In this document: piece after piece, positions 31,513 through 47,030 of the stretch
Numbering within the stretch: position 1 is the first letter of the stretch
How the letters are laid out: each line of letters opens with the position of its first letter
Assembly: GCF_028583425.1 (NCBI RefSeq)
Contig: NC_072793.1
Location: 171,407,681 to 171,471,680 of the forward strand
Source of the DNA: Eublepharis macularius
Lineage: Eukaryota; Chordata; Lepidosauria; Squamata; Eublepharidae
DNA length: 64,000 nt
Direction of reading: 5' to 3'
Translations under genes and position numbers: made by a program
The notes under the pieces: generated by a model
Told to the model about the DNA's origin: nothing
The model's input: the letters and a program-made list of their open reading frames with translations, nothing else
The model's database searches: none

Positions 31513-32700
31513 TCCTATTATATAAAAAGCAAACTCTTCCAGACAACTCACCTCTTCTGCTGGTGCGCCTCCAGAGGTCGCTGCTGCAGGAGGAAGCACA
31601 GCCGAGGTGTCCCATCCCTCCCTCCTGACCCCTGCCTTCACCCAGCGGTGATCAGGGTGGAGAGGAGGTGGCAATGCCCAACTGCCCCCCACCTTCATCT
31701 AGCAACAATCAGGGCATGGAGCAGGTGGCAATGCCCACCTCTTTCAGCAAGGATCAGGTGAAGAGCAGGAGGCAGTGCCCATTCTCCCTCCACTTGGCTG
31801 AGATCAGGCATAGAGCAGGAGGCAATGTTCCCCTTCACCCATTGGGAATCAGGCAGAGAGCAGGCAGCAATGCCCCTCCACTCAGCCACGATCAGGTGCA
31901 GAGCAGGTGGCAATCCCCATCTTTCCTTCACCTGGCAGGAATCAGTCATGGAGCAGGTGGCAAGCAACCCATGCCCCTTCAACCAGCCAGGATCAGGTGC
32001 TGAGTAGGTGACAATGCCCACCTCTTCTTCACCCAGTTGGAACCAGGCATGGAGTAGGTGGCAATGCCTGCCCATCTTCACCTGTCCAGGAACAGGAGCG
32101 GACCAGGTGGCAATGCCTGCCCCCTTTACTCAGCAAGAATCAGGCACAAAGCAGGTGCCAATGCCCTCCCTTCACCCGACTGTGATCAAGTACGGAGCAG
32201 GTGGCAATGCCCACTTTCACCCGGTGAGGATCAGGAGCAGAGCAGACAGCAATGCCCCCCTCCAGTCTGCTGGGATCCGGAGCAAAGCAGGTGGCAATGT
32301 CCCCCATTCACCAGTGGGGATGAGGTGTGAAATTGGCAGAAATGCCTTCCCTCACCTGCCAGGATCAGGAGCGCAGGGGGCAATGCTCACCCCCATTCAC
32401 CTGGTGGGAATCAGATGCAGAGCAAGCAGAAATGCCCGTCCCCTTCCCCCAGAGGGAATCAAGCGTGGAGCAGGCAGCAATGCCCATCCCCCTTCACCTG
32501 GTGGGAATCAGGCATGGAGCAGGCGGCAATGCTCACTCGCCCCTCCACCCGGCTGGGATCAGGCACAGAGCAGGGGCAATTCCTGTCTTCCCTTCATCTG
32601 GTGATAATCAGTCTCGGAGCAGGTGGCAAGCAACCCATGCCCCTTCAACGAGCCAGGATCAGGCACCGAGCAGGTGGCAATACCCCCCCCTTCACCCGGG
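31513..32700 (+). mobile_element. Non-autonomous Helitron, copy 5, longest minisatellite
   Basis: The 5' end TCCTATTATATAAAAAGC is close to Helitron 5' termini known in vertebrates. It is followed by CAGACAACTCACCTC and about 21 minisatellite units (31650-32700). It ends abruptly against a Bov-B fragment, with no terminal hairpin seen. Open frames of up to 198 codons inside it are repeat by-products. Confidence 0.78.
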
Positions 32701-32890
32701 ATGATTGAGCCAAGGAATAGAAAATCCTTAACAATTTCAGTTTCTTCATTATCAACTCCAAAATGCTGAAATTCTTCAGCAGTAGTTACTTTGGTCTCCT
32801 TGATGTTCAGCTGTACTTTTGGTTTGGCACTTTCTCCTTTAACGATCAGTAGTCTCACTATTTTCTACCAGTAATATGGTGCCATCTGCA
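32700..32890 (-). mobile_element. Bov-B (RTE) LINE fragment, region after RT core
   Basis: The - strand encodes VQLNIKETKVTTAEEF then EETEIVKDFLFLGSII, matching the LNIxKTK...DFxFLGSxI segment after the RT core. It is a separate piece from the 28-30 kb copy. Confidence 0.7.
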
Positions 32891-32894
32891 TATC

Positions 32895-33345
32895 TCAAAT
32901 TGGTTTTTTTTCAAAGTTATTTTTATTTTATTAATAGGAATAAAACCCCACGGAAAGGGCAGAAAACAAGAATAAAGTAAAAGTTAAAAATAGTAAAGAA
33001 AGCTGACAAGCAAAAGAAGAGAAAGAAAAAAAAGAAAACAGAACTTGAAACTTAGAAAAGAAGAATAGTACATATTTCATTTCCATTCTTCTCTACAGCA
33101 CTTGCCTTATTTTAACAAAGTTACGATCTCTCCAAAATTTTCTTTCCCAGTGCTACCTCCCTTCTATTTGTTTTATATCTCCCCATTATCTTCTTAATGG
33201 TCAAAACCACAAATAATCAATTCACTATTCCTCATTTCGTGCAGAAAGTCAGTAAAGGTTTTCTAGTTAGCTAAAAAGATAGACAATGTTTTGTCTTTGA
33301 TCAAAGCTGTAAGTTTTGCAATCTCTGCTAACTCTGTCATTTTCA
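32895..33345 (-). mobile_element. L1-like LINE 3' end, antisense
   Basis: The - strand reads EDWTMKMTELAEIAKLTALI, then SIFLAN and FLTFCTK-like residues, resembling the end of squamate L1 ORF2. A U/A-rich 3' UTR region follows to a T-rich start at 32907. Confidence 0.5.
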
Positions 33346-33715
33346 TAGTCCAGTCTTCCTTGAGTCACTACTACCAACTGATGGTGCCCCCAGCTGAGGC
33401 TTTCAAAGCAAGTGAGAAGCAGAAGGGGTTTTCCATGTCCTTCCTCTGCAGAGTCTTCCCTGGTGGTCTCCCATCCAAGCACTGACTCTGCTTAATGTCT
33501 TAGTTGTAGCATAAGCTTTCGAGAGCCACAGCTGTCTTTGTCAGATGCATCTCGAACACTGTGGCTCTTGAACTCTTATACTTCAATTAAGTTGGTTAGT
33601 CTTAAAGGTGCTACTGGACTCTTTACTATTTTGCTGCTACAGACTAACACGGCTAACTCCTCTGGATCTATGCTTAGCTTCTGAGATCTGATGAGATAGG
33701 ATTACACCATGTTGC
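33346..33715 (-). repeat. 5S rRNA-derived SINE split by a Penelope-like end
   Basis: The two halves 33346-33497 and 33667-33715 together match the SINEs at 58.2 and 60.65 kb (GGTCTCCCATCCAA ... GCTTAGCTTCTGAGATCTGA). Between them, 33498-33666 is a Penelope terminus pair: an inverted GCATAAGCTTTCGAGAGC block, then a direct TTGGTTAGTCTTAAAGGTGC end. Confidence 0.7.
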
Positions 33716-33814
33716 CTTCCCTCCCATGATAAAGATAGTAGAGAAGAAAAACATGTAGGGAAAAGGTGCTGGGCAGACTTCCAAGATTAAAGTTCATACC
33801 AATGGACACTACAT

Positions 33815-34078
33815 TTGCTTTCCCACTGCAAAGATGAGTTTCCAATTAAGCTCGCCTTTGAAATTACAATGAATAAAAGCCAGGGGCAAAGAACACAAAA
33901 TACAGGCATCTACTTACAGGAACCTGTATTCATATGTGGACTTGTTGCAATGACTAGATTAATGTTTACCCAAGAATATTTTAGAAAAGAAGATAAAACA
34001 TTGACATCAAATGTGGTATTCAAAGAAATAATTTATTTCAAAAACCAAACTGCAACATGCTACAAGCAGCACACATGA
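33815..34078 (+). mobile_element. Helitron helicase C-terminal relic, unit C (longest)
   Basis: An 87-codon frame contains FPIKLAFEITMNKSQGQ then GIYLQEPVF, the highly conserved FPxxxAFAxTINKSQGQT...GIYLxxPVF motif of Helitron/Pif1-type helicases, and TLTSNVVFKEI as in the other units. The central YVAMSR block is lost in this copy. It marks the left edge of unit C. Confidence 0.8.
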
Positions 34079-34244
34079 AAAAAACGCAAAAGGAAGCAAC
34101 TGTGATGCAAAAAGGAAGCAACACATACAAAAACAAAAAATCCCACAAACAATAAAATAGAAGATCAATTCTTCAGACAGACCATCCGTGCATTAGATTG
34201 AAGGAATCTCTTCCCTAGGACTAGGTACAGTTCCCATCGCCAAC

Positions 34245-35100
34245 AAGGGTTAAAATGAGAAACGTGCAGTCCTAGAGAGGTATCTGGAGGGGGTCTCAGA
34301 GGAAAAGCCATTTCCAAAAGAGGCCTTTGTGTCTCCCGGCTTCTGTTTGAAAGGCTTGGAGGAATCCGGTGAGCTCAAAGGGGCTTCGGAGGGGGGGGAA
34401 TATGGGGTGGGGCGGCAATGCAACATTAAAATAGGAGAGAGAAAGGAGGGCGATGCAGGGGGCGAAAGGGAGCCCCCTCCCCAAATTCCGCTCTCCCCCT
34501 CCTGCACCACAGAGATCCGCTCTGCCCCTTTTGTGCACAGCTTCGAGGTCACTGCAGTGGGCTCGAGGGAGGGATCCGCACCTGGTGCCTTCGGAGGCTG
34601 GACGGGGCTCCAGCGGCTTCTGGTTCTGGAGGCACTCAGGGAGGAGAGGCACGGGGGGGAGGGGGGCGGAGGTGGAGGAAATGCAGCGAGGAAAGGATCG
34701 AGGAGGACTGAGGTTTGAGGGGGCAGAGAAAGAGGTGGCAGGGGCCGCGGGAAGGAGTAGGGGCTGAGGGGTTTGGGGGCTGGAGGGAGATGGCACAGCT
34801 GTGGGAGAGGAGGGGAATCCAGGACTGGGGGGGGGGCTGGAAGAGGGGGCAGGGACTGGCGCTTGATCCCGCGGAATCCCGGACAAAATAGGACCTCTAA
34901 GGCCAGAACAGAAGGAGCCAGTCGCAAGGCTGTTCTCTCTCCTCATCTGGAAATTAATGCAGGAGCTTTAGAGAGGGAGCCCCCTCTTCTTCCCTCCTGC
35001 CCCTCTGCTTCTTTTCAGGCGGGCCCCAGCAGGGCTTTCCTCCCCGCCCCCCCCCCGCCCCCCGCGCCCCGGCTCCTTTTTCACGTGCCCTCTTAATCCG
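34245..35100 (+). promoter_or_regulatory. GC/CpG-rich 5' region of unit C
   Basis: The conserved leader block (TTAAAATGAGAAACGTGC) ends in GGAATCCG|GTGAGCTC near 34371, followed by GC-rich sequence similar to units A and B. Candidate promoter and first non-coding exon of gene C. Confidence 0.45.
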
Positions 35101-35917
35101 GTTCAAAGGCGGGGTTTTTCTTGCTTCCCTGAAGCATCACAAACCGCTCCTGTGCGTCCTGGGGTTTCTCGCATCTTCCCCAGGCCTGCTTTTGGGGGAG
35201 CTCAAGATCACAAGGAAGCCGGGGGGGGGGTGGCAGCCTTGGGGGTGGGAATGTCCAGATTTCCCCAGTCCTGCCCACCCCGCGTCTCTTTCTCTGCCCC
35301 TCTGCCCATTGCAGCCACTTCCTCCCCTGCAAAGGGGGCACGTTTTTTGTTATTTGTTGGCAGCTGAATATATTCTAACAATGTGTCTACCTGTCCTTGG
35401 ATTTCCCAGCTTCCGTTATTTAAAAAGGAAGGACATTTTCTTGGGCGTGACCGCTTGTAAACATATCAATGCCTGGTGAGTGGGAAAGGCGTGGAAGCAA
35501 AGCTTCAATGTAAAACCAAAGCAGAGAGAAAAGAGGGGAAGCAGGGGGTGAAAGAGGACCCCCCCATTTCCCTCTCTGGCCTCCTCTGGCATTCTCCCAC
35601 CTCCTGTATCAGCTACCTGCAAAATTACAGAAATCCCCAAAGAAAAGGAATGACAGGCCCACTGGAGGCACGAATAGGAAAAGGACCCGTTTGAGGTTTG
35701 GAAGGGTGGGGAACAACAGGAACAGCATGAGATGGGGGGGGGTGAAGGGAGCCCCCCCTCCTGCCCCTCAGCCTCTTTTCAGGCTGGTCTCAGTAGGGCT
35801 TTCCCACTCGCCTCCTTCCACCTCAGGCTCCCAAAGGAGACCAAATCCTTTGCCCCTTGACAGGTATGTGTGTTAGTGTAACACCCCTTCCCATTCTCCC
35901 TTTTCTGTGGGAAGACA

Positions 35918-36012
35918 TGCATCTGATGAAGAGAACTGTGGTTCTCAAAAGCTTATGCTACAGTAAAGTAGGTTCGTCTTAAAGGTGCTACTGGACTCTT
36001 TACTATTTTTCT
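35918..36012 (+). mobile_element. Penelope-like 3' terminus, unit C only
   Basis: CTGATGA, GAGAA..TTCTC stem, then AAAAGCTTATGCTACAG and the GTGCTACTGGACTCTTTACTA end. The GAAA of the hammerhead-like core reads AAAA here. Absent from units A and B. Confidence 0.7.
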
Positions 36013-36798
36013 GTTTGGAAATCCTGGTCAGTTCCGGGCTGCACTTCTCCTCTGCTGCATGTGTGGGAAGGGTGGGGGTGATCCCTCCAGGCTCCCAGAG
36101 ATTATTAACCACAGTCCCAGGATTTCTTAGGGTCAGCTGCACTGGACAGAAAACAAGAGACCCTCACCCTGTCCAGCACTTGGCTAACTCTCAGTCTTGC
36201 ATGCAAGAGGAGGAGGTGGCAGAGGCCTGAGATGGTTGGGGGGGGGTCACTTGATTTGCTGTATTATTTAAGGAATGTTTTGCTGTTAAAAGCTCCCTAC
36301 CTCAGCAGCACAGCAAGCATAGAAAGAGGACAGAAACTGTATCATTTCAGTGTTAACTTTCTATGCAAAGAAATATTTGTAATTGGAACTTTCCCACTTT
36401 CCGCTTTCAGTCAGGCACTCCACTTCCTTCCCATCACATTCTCCTGGTTGTGTGGAGCAGGCCGGAGGGGGCTTGGCTTCCCTCAGAGGGGAGGAGGGGG
36501 TAGTGTGGCTTCAGGCAGGGTCAGGAGGAGCTCATTGTCCCAAAAGGGATTGGCAGAGGCTGGGGGGAAGCATTTCAAGGAGAGGAAGGGGTCAGATGTT
36601 AAGGAAGGAGGGGCTCCCCTCATAAATATTGTCTGGTTTGGGGCGAAGGAGGTTGGGCCAAATGCTCCTCAGCCTTCCTGTATCAAATACAGCATCTTGA
36701 ATTGTGCCCAGAAGACAATCCAGAGACAAAAGGAGCTGACACTGAAATCTGTGAGTATGAAAAATAGTTTCCCACCCCCTTGTTTTTCTCACTCCAAG

Positions 36799-41194
<4,396 letters not shown>

Positions 41195-41275
41195 CAGTAT
41201 GGAAAAACCTTCAGTCAGAGTGGAAGCCTTGCTTTTCATCAAAGAACTCATATACAAGAGAAAGCATAGCAATCC
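41195..41275 (+). pseudogene. Fossil finger after the stop of gene C
   Basis: The frame continues QYGKTFSQSGSLAFHQRTH after TAA, a nearly complete finger lacking its cysteines and followed by an EKA-stop linker. It matches the remnant after gene A. Confidence 0.8.
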
Positions 41276-41571
41276 TCAAAATGTGGGTAAATGTTACATT
41301 AAACTAATCTGATTTAAAACTGGAAAACAATACCATAAAATAGTAAAATACATACAATAAATAAAATGGGAAAACAGCTTAATGTCCACCCATGGGGATT
41401 ACAACTACAACCCTATTCCATTAACAGCAATGCCCTTGTGAGCATTGGTAAAATGTACATGGTGTTATCCTGTATCCTATCTAGGCTGAACTGGTACTTA
41501 GAAGGGGATTCTCTTTGCCTTGCATGAAGAAACAGCTCTCCAGGAAAAGACAATGAACACTATATCATGTA

Positions 41572-41690
41572 TCTTACTATATAATTGAGTAAGCGTGTTT
41601 CAGACAACTCACTTTACATGCCATGGTGGGTAGCCCAGGCCAGGAACAGGAGCGAAGCAAGTGGCAATGCCTTTCTCACGACTTATCCTT
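41572..41690 (+). mobile_element. Helitron 5' end, copy 6, short
   Basis: TCTTACTATATAATTGAGTAAGCGTG, the CAGACAACTCACTTTA block, and one minisatellite-like unit (GAAGCAAGTGGCAATGCC). The CTCF-like part is deleted. It lies at a different place from copy 1 relative to the shared unit flank, so the two are independent insertions. Confidence 0.65.
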
Positions 41691-42552
41691 CATGTTGGCC
41701 CTATTCCAAGGACGCCACTAACCTTTTTCACAATTTCTCCCATTTGGAATTCATCCTACTTGAGTGTCAACTTTTAATAAATATTCATTAGTAATAATAG
41801 CATAACATAAGAATATTATCCCTTAATAAGCATGTATAGAATTTAGAAGCTATGTTAAAAGCATGATTAAAATATATTTAAGTTATAAGTAGTTAATATG
41901 TTCTTGCTAAAATTATGCTGAAAATGCCTCAAGTTTTTCAAACGGCGATAATATCTTTTGCCAGATGGTGGCATCACATCCAAACAAATCAAAATCTTGA
42001 AATCCAGCCAGAATGCTCGGAAAGTCTTACTTTGTATATGTTTTAATAATATACCCTTGTATCTTTATAGGAGCCCACTCTCTCTCCCCCACAAACTCTT
42101 ATAATCTTCCTAAGGAGTATAAATCTTACTAAATAAATTTTACCTAAGAATGAACTCTGATAAAAGGGAGCTTGGGTGCCCATGTTTATTGAATGTCTCA
42201 GCCATTGCTCATACGGATGTGTACTATGTAATCTGCCTTGAGTCTTAGTGAGAAAAACAGTATAAATAACATAAAGAAACAAATAAATAAACTACACTAC
42301 CCTTGTTGATCTGTTCTCTAATTTAGTAATCCCGTTTGTATGAGAGTATGTGTTGTGCTGTCTTCGTTACTTGGCTTTTAAATCTAGAGTCTCAGTAAGA
42401 AAGTTGGACTATAAAGGGGTGCCAGGAATTCCTCATCCAGCCGCCTCCCTCACAGCTCTGAAGTGGATAAAAGTTTCCTACTGTTCACAGAAATAAATAG
42501 CATCGATTCTTTCCTTTCAGCATCAATCCATCAAAGAAGAAAAGTTCCTTAC
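41691..42552. other. Right flank of unit C; no gene seen
   Basis: 41790-42170 matches 13590-13960 behind gene A. A LINE tail (GTCTTAGTGAGAAAAACAGTATAAATAA) is at about 42235-42295 on the + strand. No coding feature recognised. Confidence 0.5.
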
Positions 42553-42679
42553 TCAGAGAAGCCACATTTCCATAGGTCTTTGGCATGGCCTCCTGGTACA
42601 GAGCTCTTTGGCCTGGATTCAAGAGAGCCCACTCCACTAGGGTGAAATGCATGGCCAACTCCTCGAGGGGTACCTGGCT
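42553..42679 (-). pseudogene. Orphan KRAB-A exon, antisense
   Basis: On the - strand a 127-nt open exon lies between CTTCTTTCAG and A|GTAAGG. It encodes SQVPLEELAMHFTLVEWALL, then NPGQRALYQEAMPKTYGNVA. Size, phase and splice sites are those of KRAB-A, but the MLE triplet reads MPK and EEVAV reads EELAM. No start exon, KRAB-B or finger exon is visible nearby on this strand, so it is probably a relic of a lost KRAB gene; use as an alternative exon cannot be excluded. The longer frame over this region in another phase is a shadow. Confidence 0.75.
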
Positions 42680-42719
42680 CTGAAAGAAGGAGGAAACAGG
42701 TGTTCCTCAAGGGCCATTG

Positions 42720-43080
42720 CCCAAAGGATGGCACTGGTTTGCTATCTGTTTCTGGGCACTATTCAAAGTGCTGGTTCTTACCTTTAAGGGTCCTAGATAG
42801 CTTGGGGCCAGGGAACCTGAAGGGCCATCTCCACCCATACTTTCCAGCCTACCAATTAAAATCTGCCTCTCAAGCCCTGCTCTCTACCCCCCGCCTTTAA
42901 GAGGTGATGTTGGTGGTGACTAGAGACAGAGCCTTTTCTGTCGTGGCCCCTTGTCTTTGGAACACCTTCCCCCTTGAGGCTCACTGGACTCCTACTTTAC
43001 TTTCTTTTAGGTGCCTGAACAAAACATTTCTTTGAACCCAGGACTGCCATTAGGGGTTTTAGCTTACTCGCTGTTGTGAA
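42720..43080 (+). mobile_element. L2-clade LINE 3' coding end
   Basis: Encodes RDRAFSVVAPCLWNTFPLEA, then LLSFRCLNKTFLFE, the C-terminal signature of L2-type ORF2. 5' truncated. Confidence 0.7.
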
Positions 43081-43785
43081 TCCAGTCCAGGGTCTGTTAA
43101 TATCAAACTGGCCTCTGGTTCACCTTTTCATAATCAGGAAGAGCAGAGCAATTGAGATGCCTTTTGCTCCCCTTGACACCTCTCCATCTTCTGATGTAGG
43201 GGGAACTTACCACTTGGTGTGGCTGGCTAGGGAAAAGACTGGATTTTAGGGGAGAGAACTCTGCCCCCCCTCCCCGCCACCTTGGAAAAGAGAGGGTGCA
43301 AAAACACTCTGTAGGCTGCTCTCGGAGTCACAGGTCCTGGTGTCACAGGGCAGAGGGTCCGACGGTTTGGGCTTGCTTCCTCCTCCAAGGGTCAGTGTCC
43401 ACCTCCAGCAGGAGATGAATAAGGTATTCAAGTGGCAGACAGTAGCAACTGCTTTTATTTCCTTTTGTAGGTGAAACCCTTTTGTGAAGGATCTTTTTTC
43501 TCCTAACTTGTGTGCTCTTTATATTCTGTAGTCTGTAGTAGTTCAATAAAGACCTTCTTTGGTGATAGGATGTGGCCCCTTTAAATGTGATAGGTATTAA
43601 AAGAGCAGGCAGAACACCCACCATTTACAGACACAGCTGTCACCTACAGCAGACCAGATACTTCGTGTATAAGTGACGTTCTCCTTTTGAAAGTGAGTAT
43701 GGTTGATATATTTTATATAGTTCTATGATATCGCCGACAAAGTTGCTTTCAACAGAATCACCTCCATTTGCTTTAGATATCGTTG
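43081..43785. other. Gene-free stretch
   Basis: No gene, RNA or clear repeat recognised. A small C-rich stretch occurs near 43260. Confidence 0.4.
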
Positions 43786-44456
43786 CCTCCGGAAAAAGCT
43801 TTCAGCACGAAACAAATATGGCTACCAATTTGTCAGGCAAGCGGCACAAGTAGGTACCTTGCCTCAGGCGCCAGAAACTCTGGCACCGGCCCTGGGCAAG
43901 CCACAAGCAACTCCCCACGGAGAAGGTGTGACCACTCCTTTGAATATTTGGGCTTGTTACCAGCTGGTACTGGAGCGGGGAGTTCATTGTGGATTCTGGA
44001 GACATGACAAGAAATACAACTGATTCTTGCAATTGTAAAGGACTTTTTGAGACTTTTTGTGCTTGACTTTTTGTATACCATTTGGCTATTTATGACTGTA
44101 TTTACCAGCATTTGGTTGTTACTTATTGGATTGGATTATTTATTGACTGATTGGAGTATTTATTTATTGACTGTTTATACTGAATTAATTGATTGTATTT
44201 AGTGTGAGCACTTTGCACTTTGTACACTGATAACACTTTAGAGTAAAAATTTTGTCTATAATCTCTTTGCATACATTTTATTGTAGCAGGGAGTAACTCT
44301 CTGTTTCAGTTATATCTCCCCTGCATGATGGTTGTTGTGGGTTTTCCGGGCTGTATTGCCATGGCTGTATTGCCAAGACCACGGCAATACAGCCCGGAAA
44401 ACCCACAACAACCATCGTTCTCCGGCCGTGAAAGCCTTCGACAATACATCTCTCCT
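43786..44456 (+). mobile_element. Penelope-like 3' region ending in a long hairpin
   Basis: The A/T-rich stretch 44030-44280 leads to a terminus in which 44327-44357 (GTTGTTGTGGGTTTTCCGGG...) is the exact inverse of 44386-44416. It is followed by CGTTCTCCGGCCGTGAAAGC and TTCGACAATACA. The last block is the same end seen at 47.6 and 56.05 kb. Confidence 0.5.
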
Positions 44457-44814
44457 GCATGCCTCCCTTGGTTGGAACTAAGAAAAGTTGTGTCAGTCCT
44501 CACCTATGCGCCTACACCTGGTCGCATACCAGAACCCTATACATGCTCAGAATCTAACCAGCTTTCCGCAAAGGCAAATATTTCTGCAAATAGGAGAAAA
44601 TGGGGGAGCAGAAGGAGGGCAGAACATGCCCCTCTCCATGCCCCTCTCCTTAACACCAGCTTTTTATTGGTCAGCATCTGTTTTAGGGATAGTTTTATGC
44701 TGTTTATGTCCAATGGCTTTGCTTTAACACTATGGTTTTGAATTGTAAGCTGCCTCCTGCAAGACTCTGAAGAGGCAGAATAGAAATATAGAAACACAGC
44801 ACAGAAATATGTTG

Positions 44815-46235
44815 CTGCTGAAGCATAGTGGTTAAGTGTCTGAGCTCTGAATCAGCACTCGGTTAATTTGACTCCTGCTAGTTCAACTGCCCCTCCTGCC
44901 ATGAGCTCAGCAGGTGGCCTTGTTGCCAAGTAGGCCCCCTCTCCTGCTTTAAAGCCTGCCATGGACTGTGTTAAAGTTTCCTGCGTTGCTGCTTTGCTGC
45001 TACACAAAGATTGCTTTGCACGTGTGTGTTCTAGTACACGTGTCAGTTTCCTGCCTGCGTGTTAATTACCTTCCTGCTGCTATGGACTGTGTAGTTTACT
45101 GACTCCATGTTTGGATAACTGCACAAAGGACTCTCTTTCTGGGCAGCCCTGCCCAGACCTGTATCTGGACTTCCTAGCGTGTGTTTGGACTTTATTACAA
45201 GTGTGCCCCGTGCCTGCATTGCCATCTGCCACGGACCGTGCCTGTTCCCTGCTTTGGACTGTGCTTTAAGTGCTGTTCTCCCTGCCTCCATGGAAGCCTG
45301 CCTCATATGGGCCCAAGCTGCTGCTAGCAGCCTGGCGCCTGCTTTGGGAAGCCATTTCGGCGAAGCGGGCACACCATGTCCGCAGCGAGAGTACCTCGCC
45401 CCGCTCTGCATATCTTAGGAGCCGCCCAGGAGAAGGAACTAAGTGCTGACCATCCCAAGCACTTAGAGAATGCATCTCAAAGAAACCTCCGCATTCCAGA
45501 GCTGATGACATCAGGACAAGCCCTGTCCGCTGGAACATCCTTTCAGCCCACTCGGATTTCCCCCTCCCTCTTTTGTCCCCTCTTCCTGAGGTGTCACTTA
45601 TCACAATCAGATTACCAAAGTGGCCCATCCAAGCCATTCAGTAACCCATTAGAACCTTTGTTTTAATCTGTGAGAACCACCAAGTACAGCACCTGCCCCA
45701 GGGTACGTTTTGGGGTATTTAAGCTGGTCTCCCAGACTGCATGGTGCGTGTGCCATCCTATCCAGAACCCCTTGCTGTCCGTCTATGGTCCCAGTGCTGG
45801 CATTGGGCCACCTCGCTGTTGTGTCTCTGCTTCGCTTCAGGATTGTGAGTATTTCCCTTACCATCGTTGGGAACCTGCTAATGCGAAAGTCTCTATATTT
45901 TCTACTCTGTATTTCCTAGATCTTGTATGTTTCCTTGTATGTATGTGCAAGTTCAGGCTTACGCCACACTATTAGAAAATACACGTGTTTGAACCTATTT
46001 GTAGTCTGCCTCTTTGTCACTAGAGGGTCTGGAATCAGGACCTCCGTAAACATAGGTTAAGATCCGCGCTAATTTCAGTTACAGACTGCTAAAGCTAATT
46101 TCCCCCATTAATAAAAAGCAGTTCTGGTAACAGCCTTGGGCAAGCCACTCCTCTCAGCCCCAGCTGCCCAGCTGTATTGTGGGGATAATGCATTGCAAAG
46201 TTTGTTACTATGAAGCAGCCAAGTGTTTCTTCACA
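44815..46235 (+). repeat. tRNA-derived SINE split by a solo LTR
   Basis: The left piece 44815-44920 starts AGTGGTTAAGTGTCTGAGCTCTG and ends CAGGTGGCCT. The right piece 46133-46235 continues GCCTTGGGCAAGCCAC..TTGTGGGGATAA. Joined, they follow the usual SINE order. Confidence 0.65.
44921..46132 (+). mobile_element. Solo LTR of an LTR retroelement (~1.2 kb)
   Basis: Begins TGTTGCC and ends GGTAACA, a short terminal inverted repeat with the TG...CA ends of LTRs. It is flanked on both sides by GCCT, a 4-bp target duplication inside a SINE. A TATA-like GGTATTTAAG is near 45715 and AATAAA about 20 bp before the end. No internal gag/pol and no second LTR are present, so it is a recombined fossil. 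The family (Gypsy or endogenous retrovirus) cannot be settled from the LTR. Confidence 0.75.
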
Positions 46236-46384
46236 TGTGCTTCTGGGTGCAAGGAAATAGTATGCAGGGGATTTACAGGGAAGGGGAAGCTGGCTGGAAA
46301 AAAATTGGATAGACATCTGGACTGCTTAGCAGACAACCTTAAAACAATACATCTATTTAAGAGCGTGCATTTTTAGATGCGTGC

Positions 46385-46585
46385 CTTTAGTTTGGTAGAA
46401 CTTGAGCCCAGGGGCACCTTAGAGACCAACAAGATTTTCAGGGTATAAGCTTTCAAGAGTCAAAACACTCTCTGCCAGATATCTCTGGTATCTGGAGAAG
46501 GGAGCTTTTACTTTTGAAAGCTTGTACTCTGGAAATTTCGTTGGCCTCTTAGGTGCCTCTGGACTCAAATCCTGTGGTTTTACTG
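46385..46585. mobile_element. Penelope-like terminal pair, second subfamily
   Basis: Inverted and direct ends face each other: AGGGGCACCTTAGAGACCAAC...AAGCTTTCAAGAGTC, then GAAAGCTTGTACTC...TTGGCCTCTTAGGTGCCTCTGGACTC. Confidence 0.55.
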
Positions 46586-46814
46586 CATATCAGAACAGCT
46601 ACCTACCTGAAACTTGCAATCCTAAGAATGCTTTCCTGTTAGTAAGCCTCACTGGAGAAAACAGGGCTGACTTCTGAGTAGACCTGCTTAGGATTGCTCG
46701 CACTGCATCAAAGACCGATGTAGGTTTGTGCACATACCAAATTAGAAATGTTAGAAATTCAATTCTGAAGAAATCTTAGAGTGGACAAATAAAGTTCTAG
46801 GATTCTTTTTATGG

Positions 46815-47030
46815 CTAAATAGAAAAAAGTCCAGTAGCACCTTTAAGACTAACCAACTTTACTGTAGCATAAGCTTTCGAGAATCACAGTTCTCTTTTTC
46901 AGATCTCCTGAAGAGAACTGTGACTCTCAAAAGCTTATGCTACAGTAAAGTTGGTTAGTCTTAAAGGTGCTACTGGACTCTCTTCTATTTTGCTACTACA
47001 GACTAACACAGCTAACTCCTCTGGAACTTT
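46815..47030. mobile_element. Penelope-like terminal pair, inverted (hairpin)
   Basis: 46817-46898 is the reverse complement of 46905-46985: AAGTCCAGTAGCACCTTTAAG...GCATAAGCTTTCGAGAATC against GACTCTCAAAAGCTTATGC...CTTAAAGGTGCTACTGGACT. The arms are ~80 bp with a very short spacer, and the direct copy continues to CTAACTCCTCTGGA. Confidence 0.75.
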
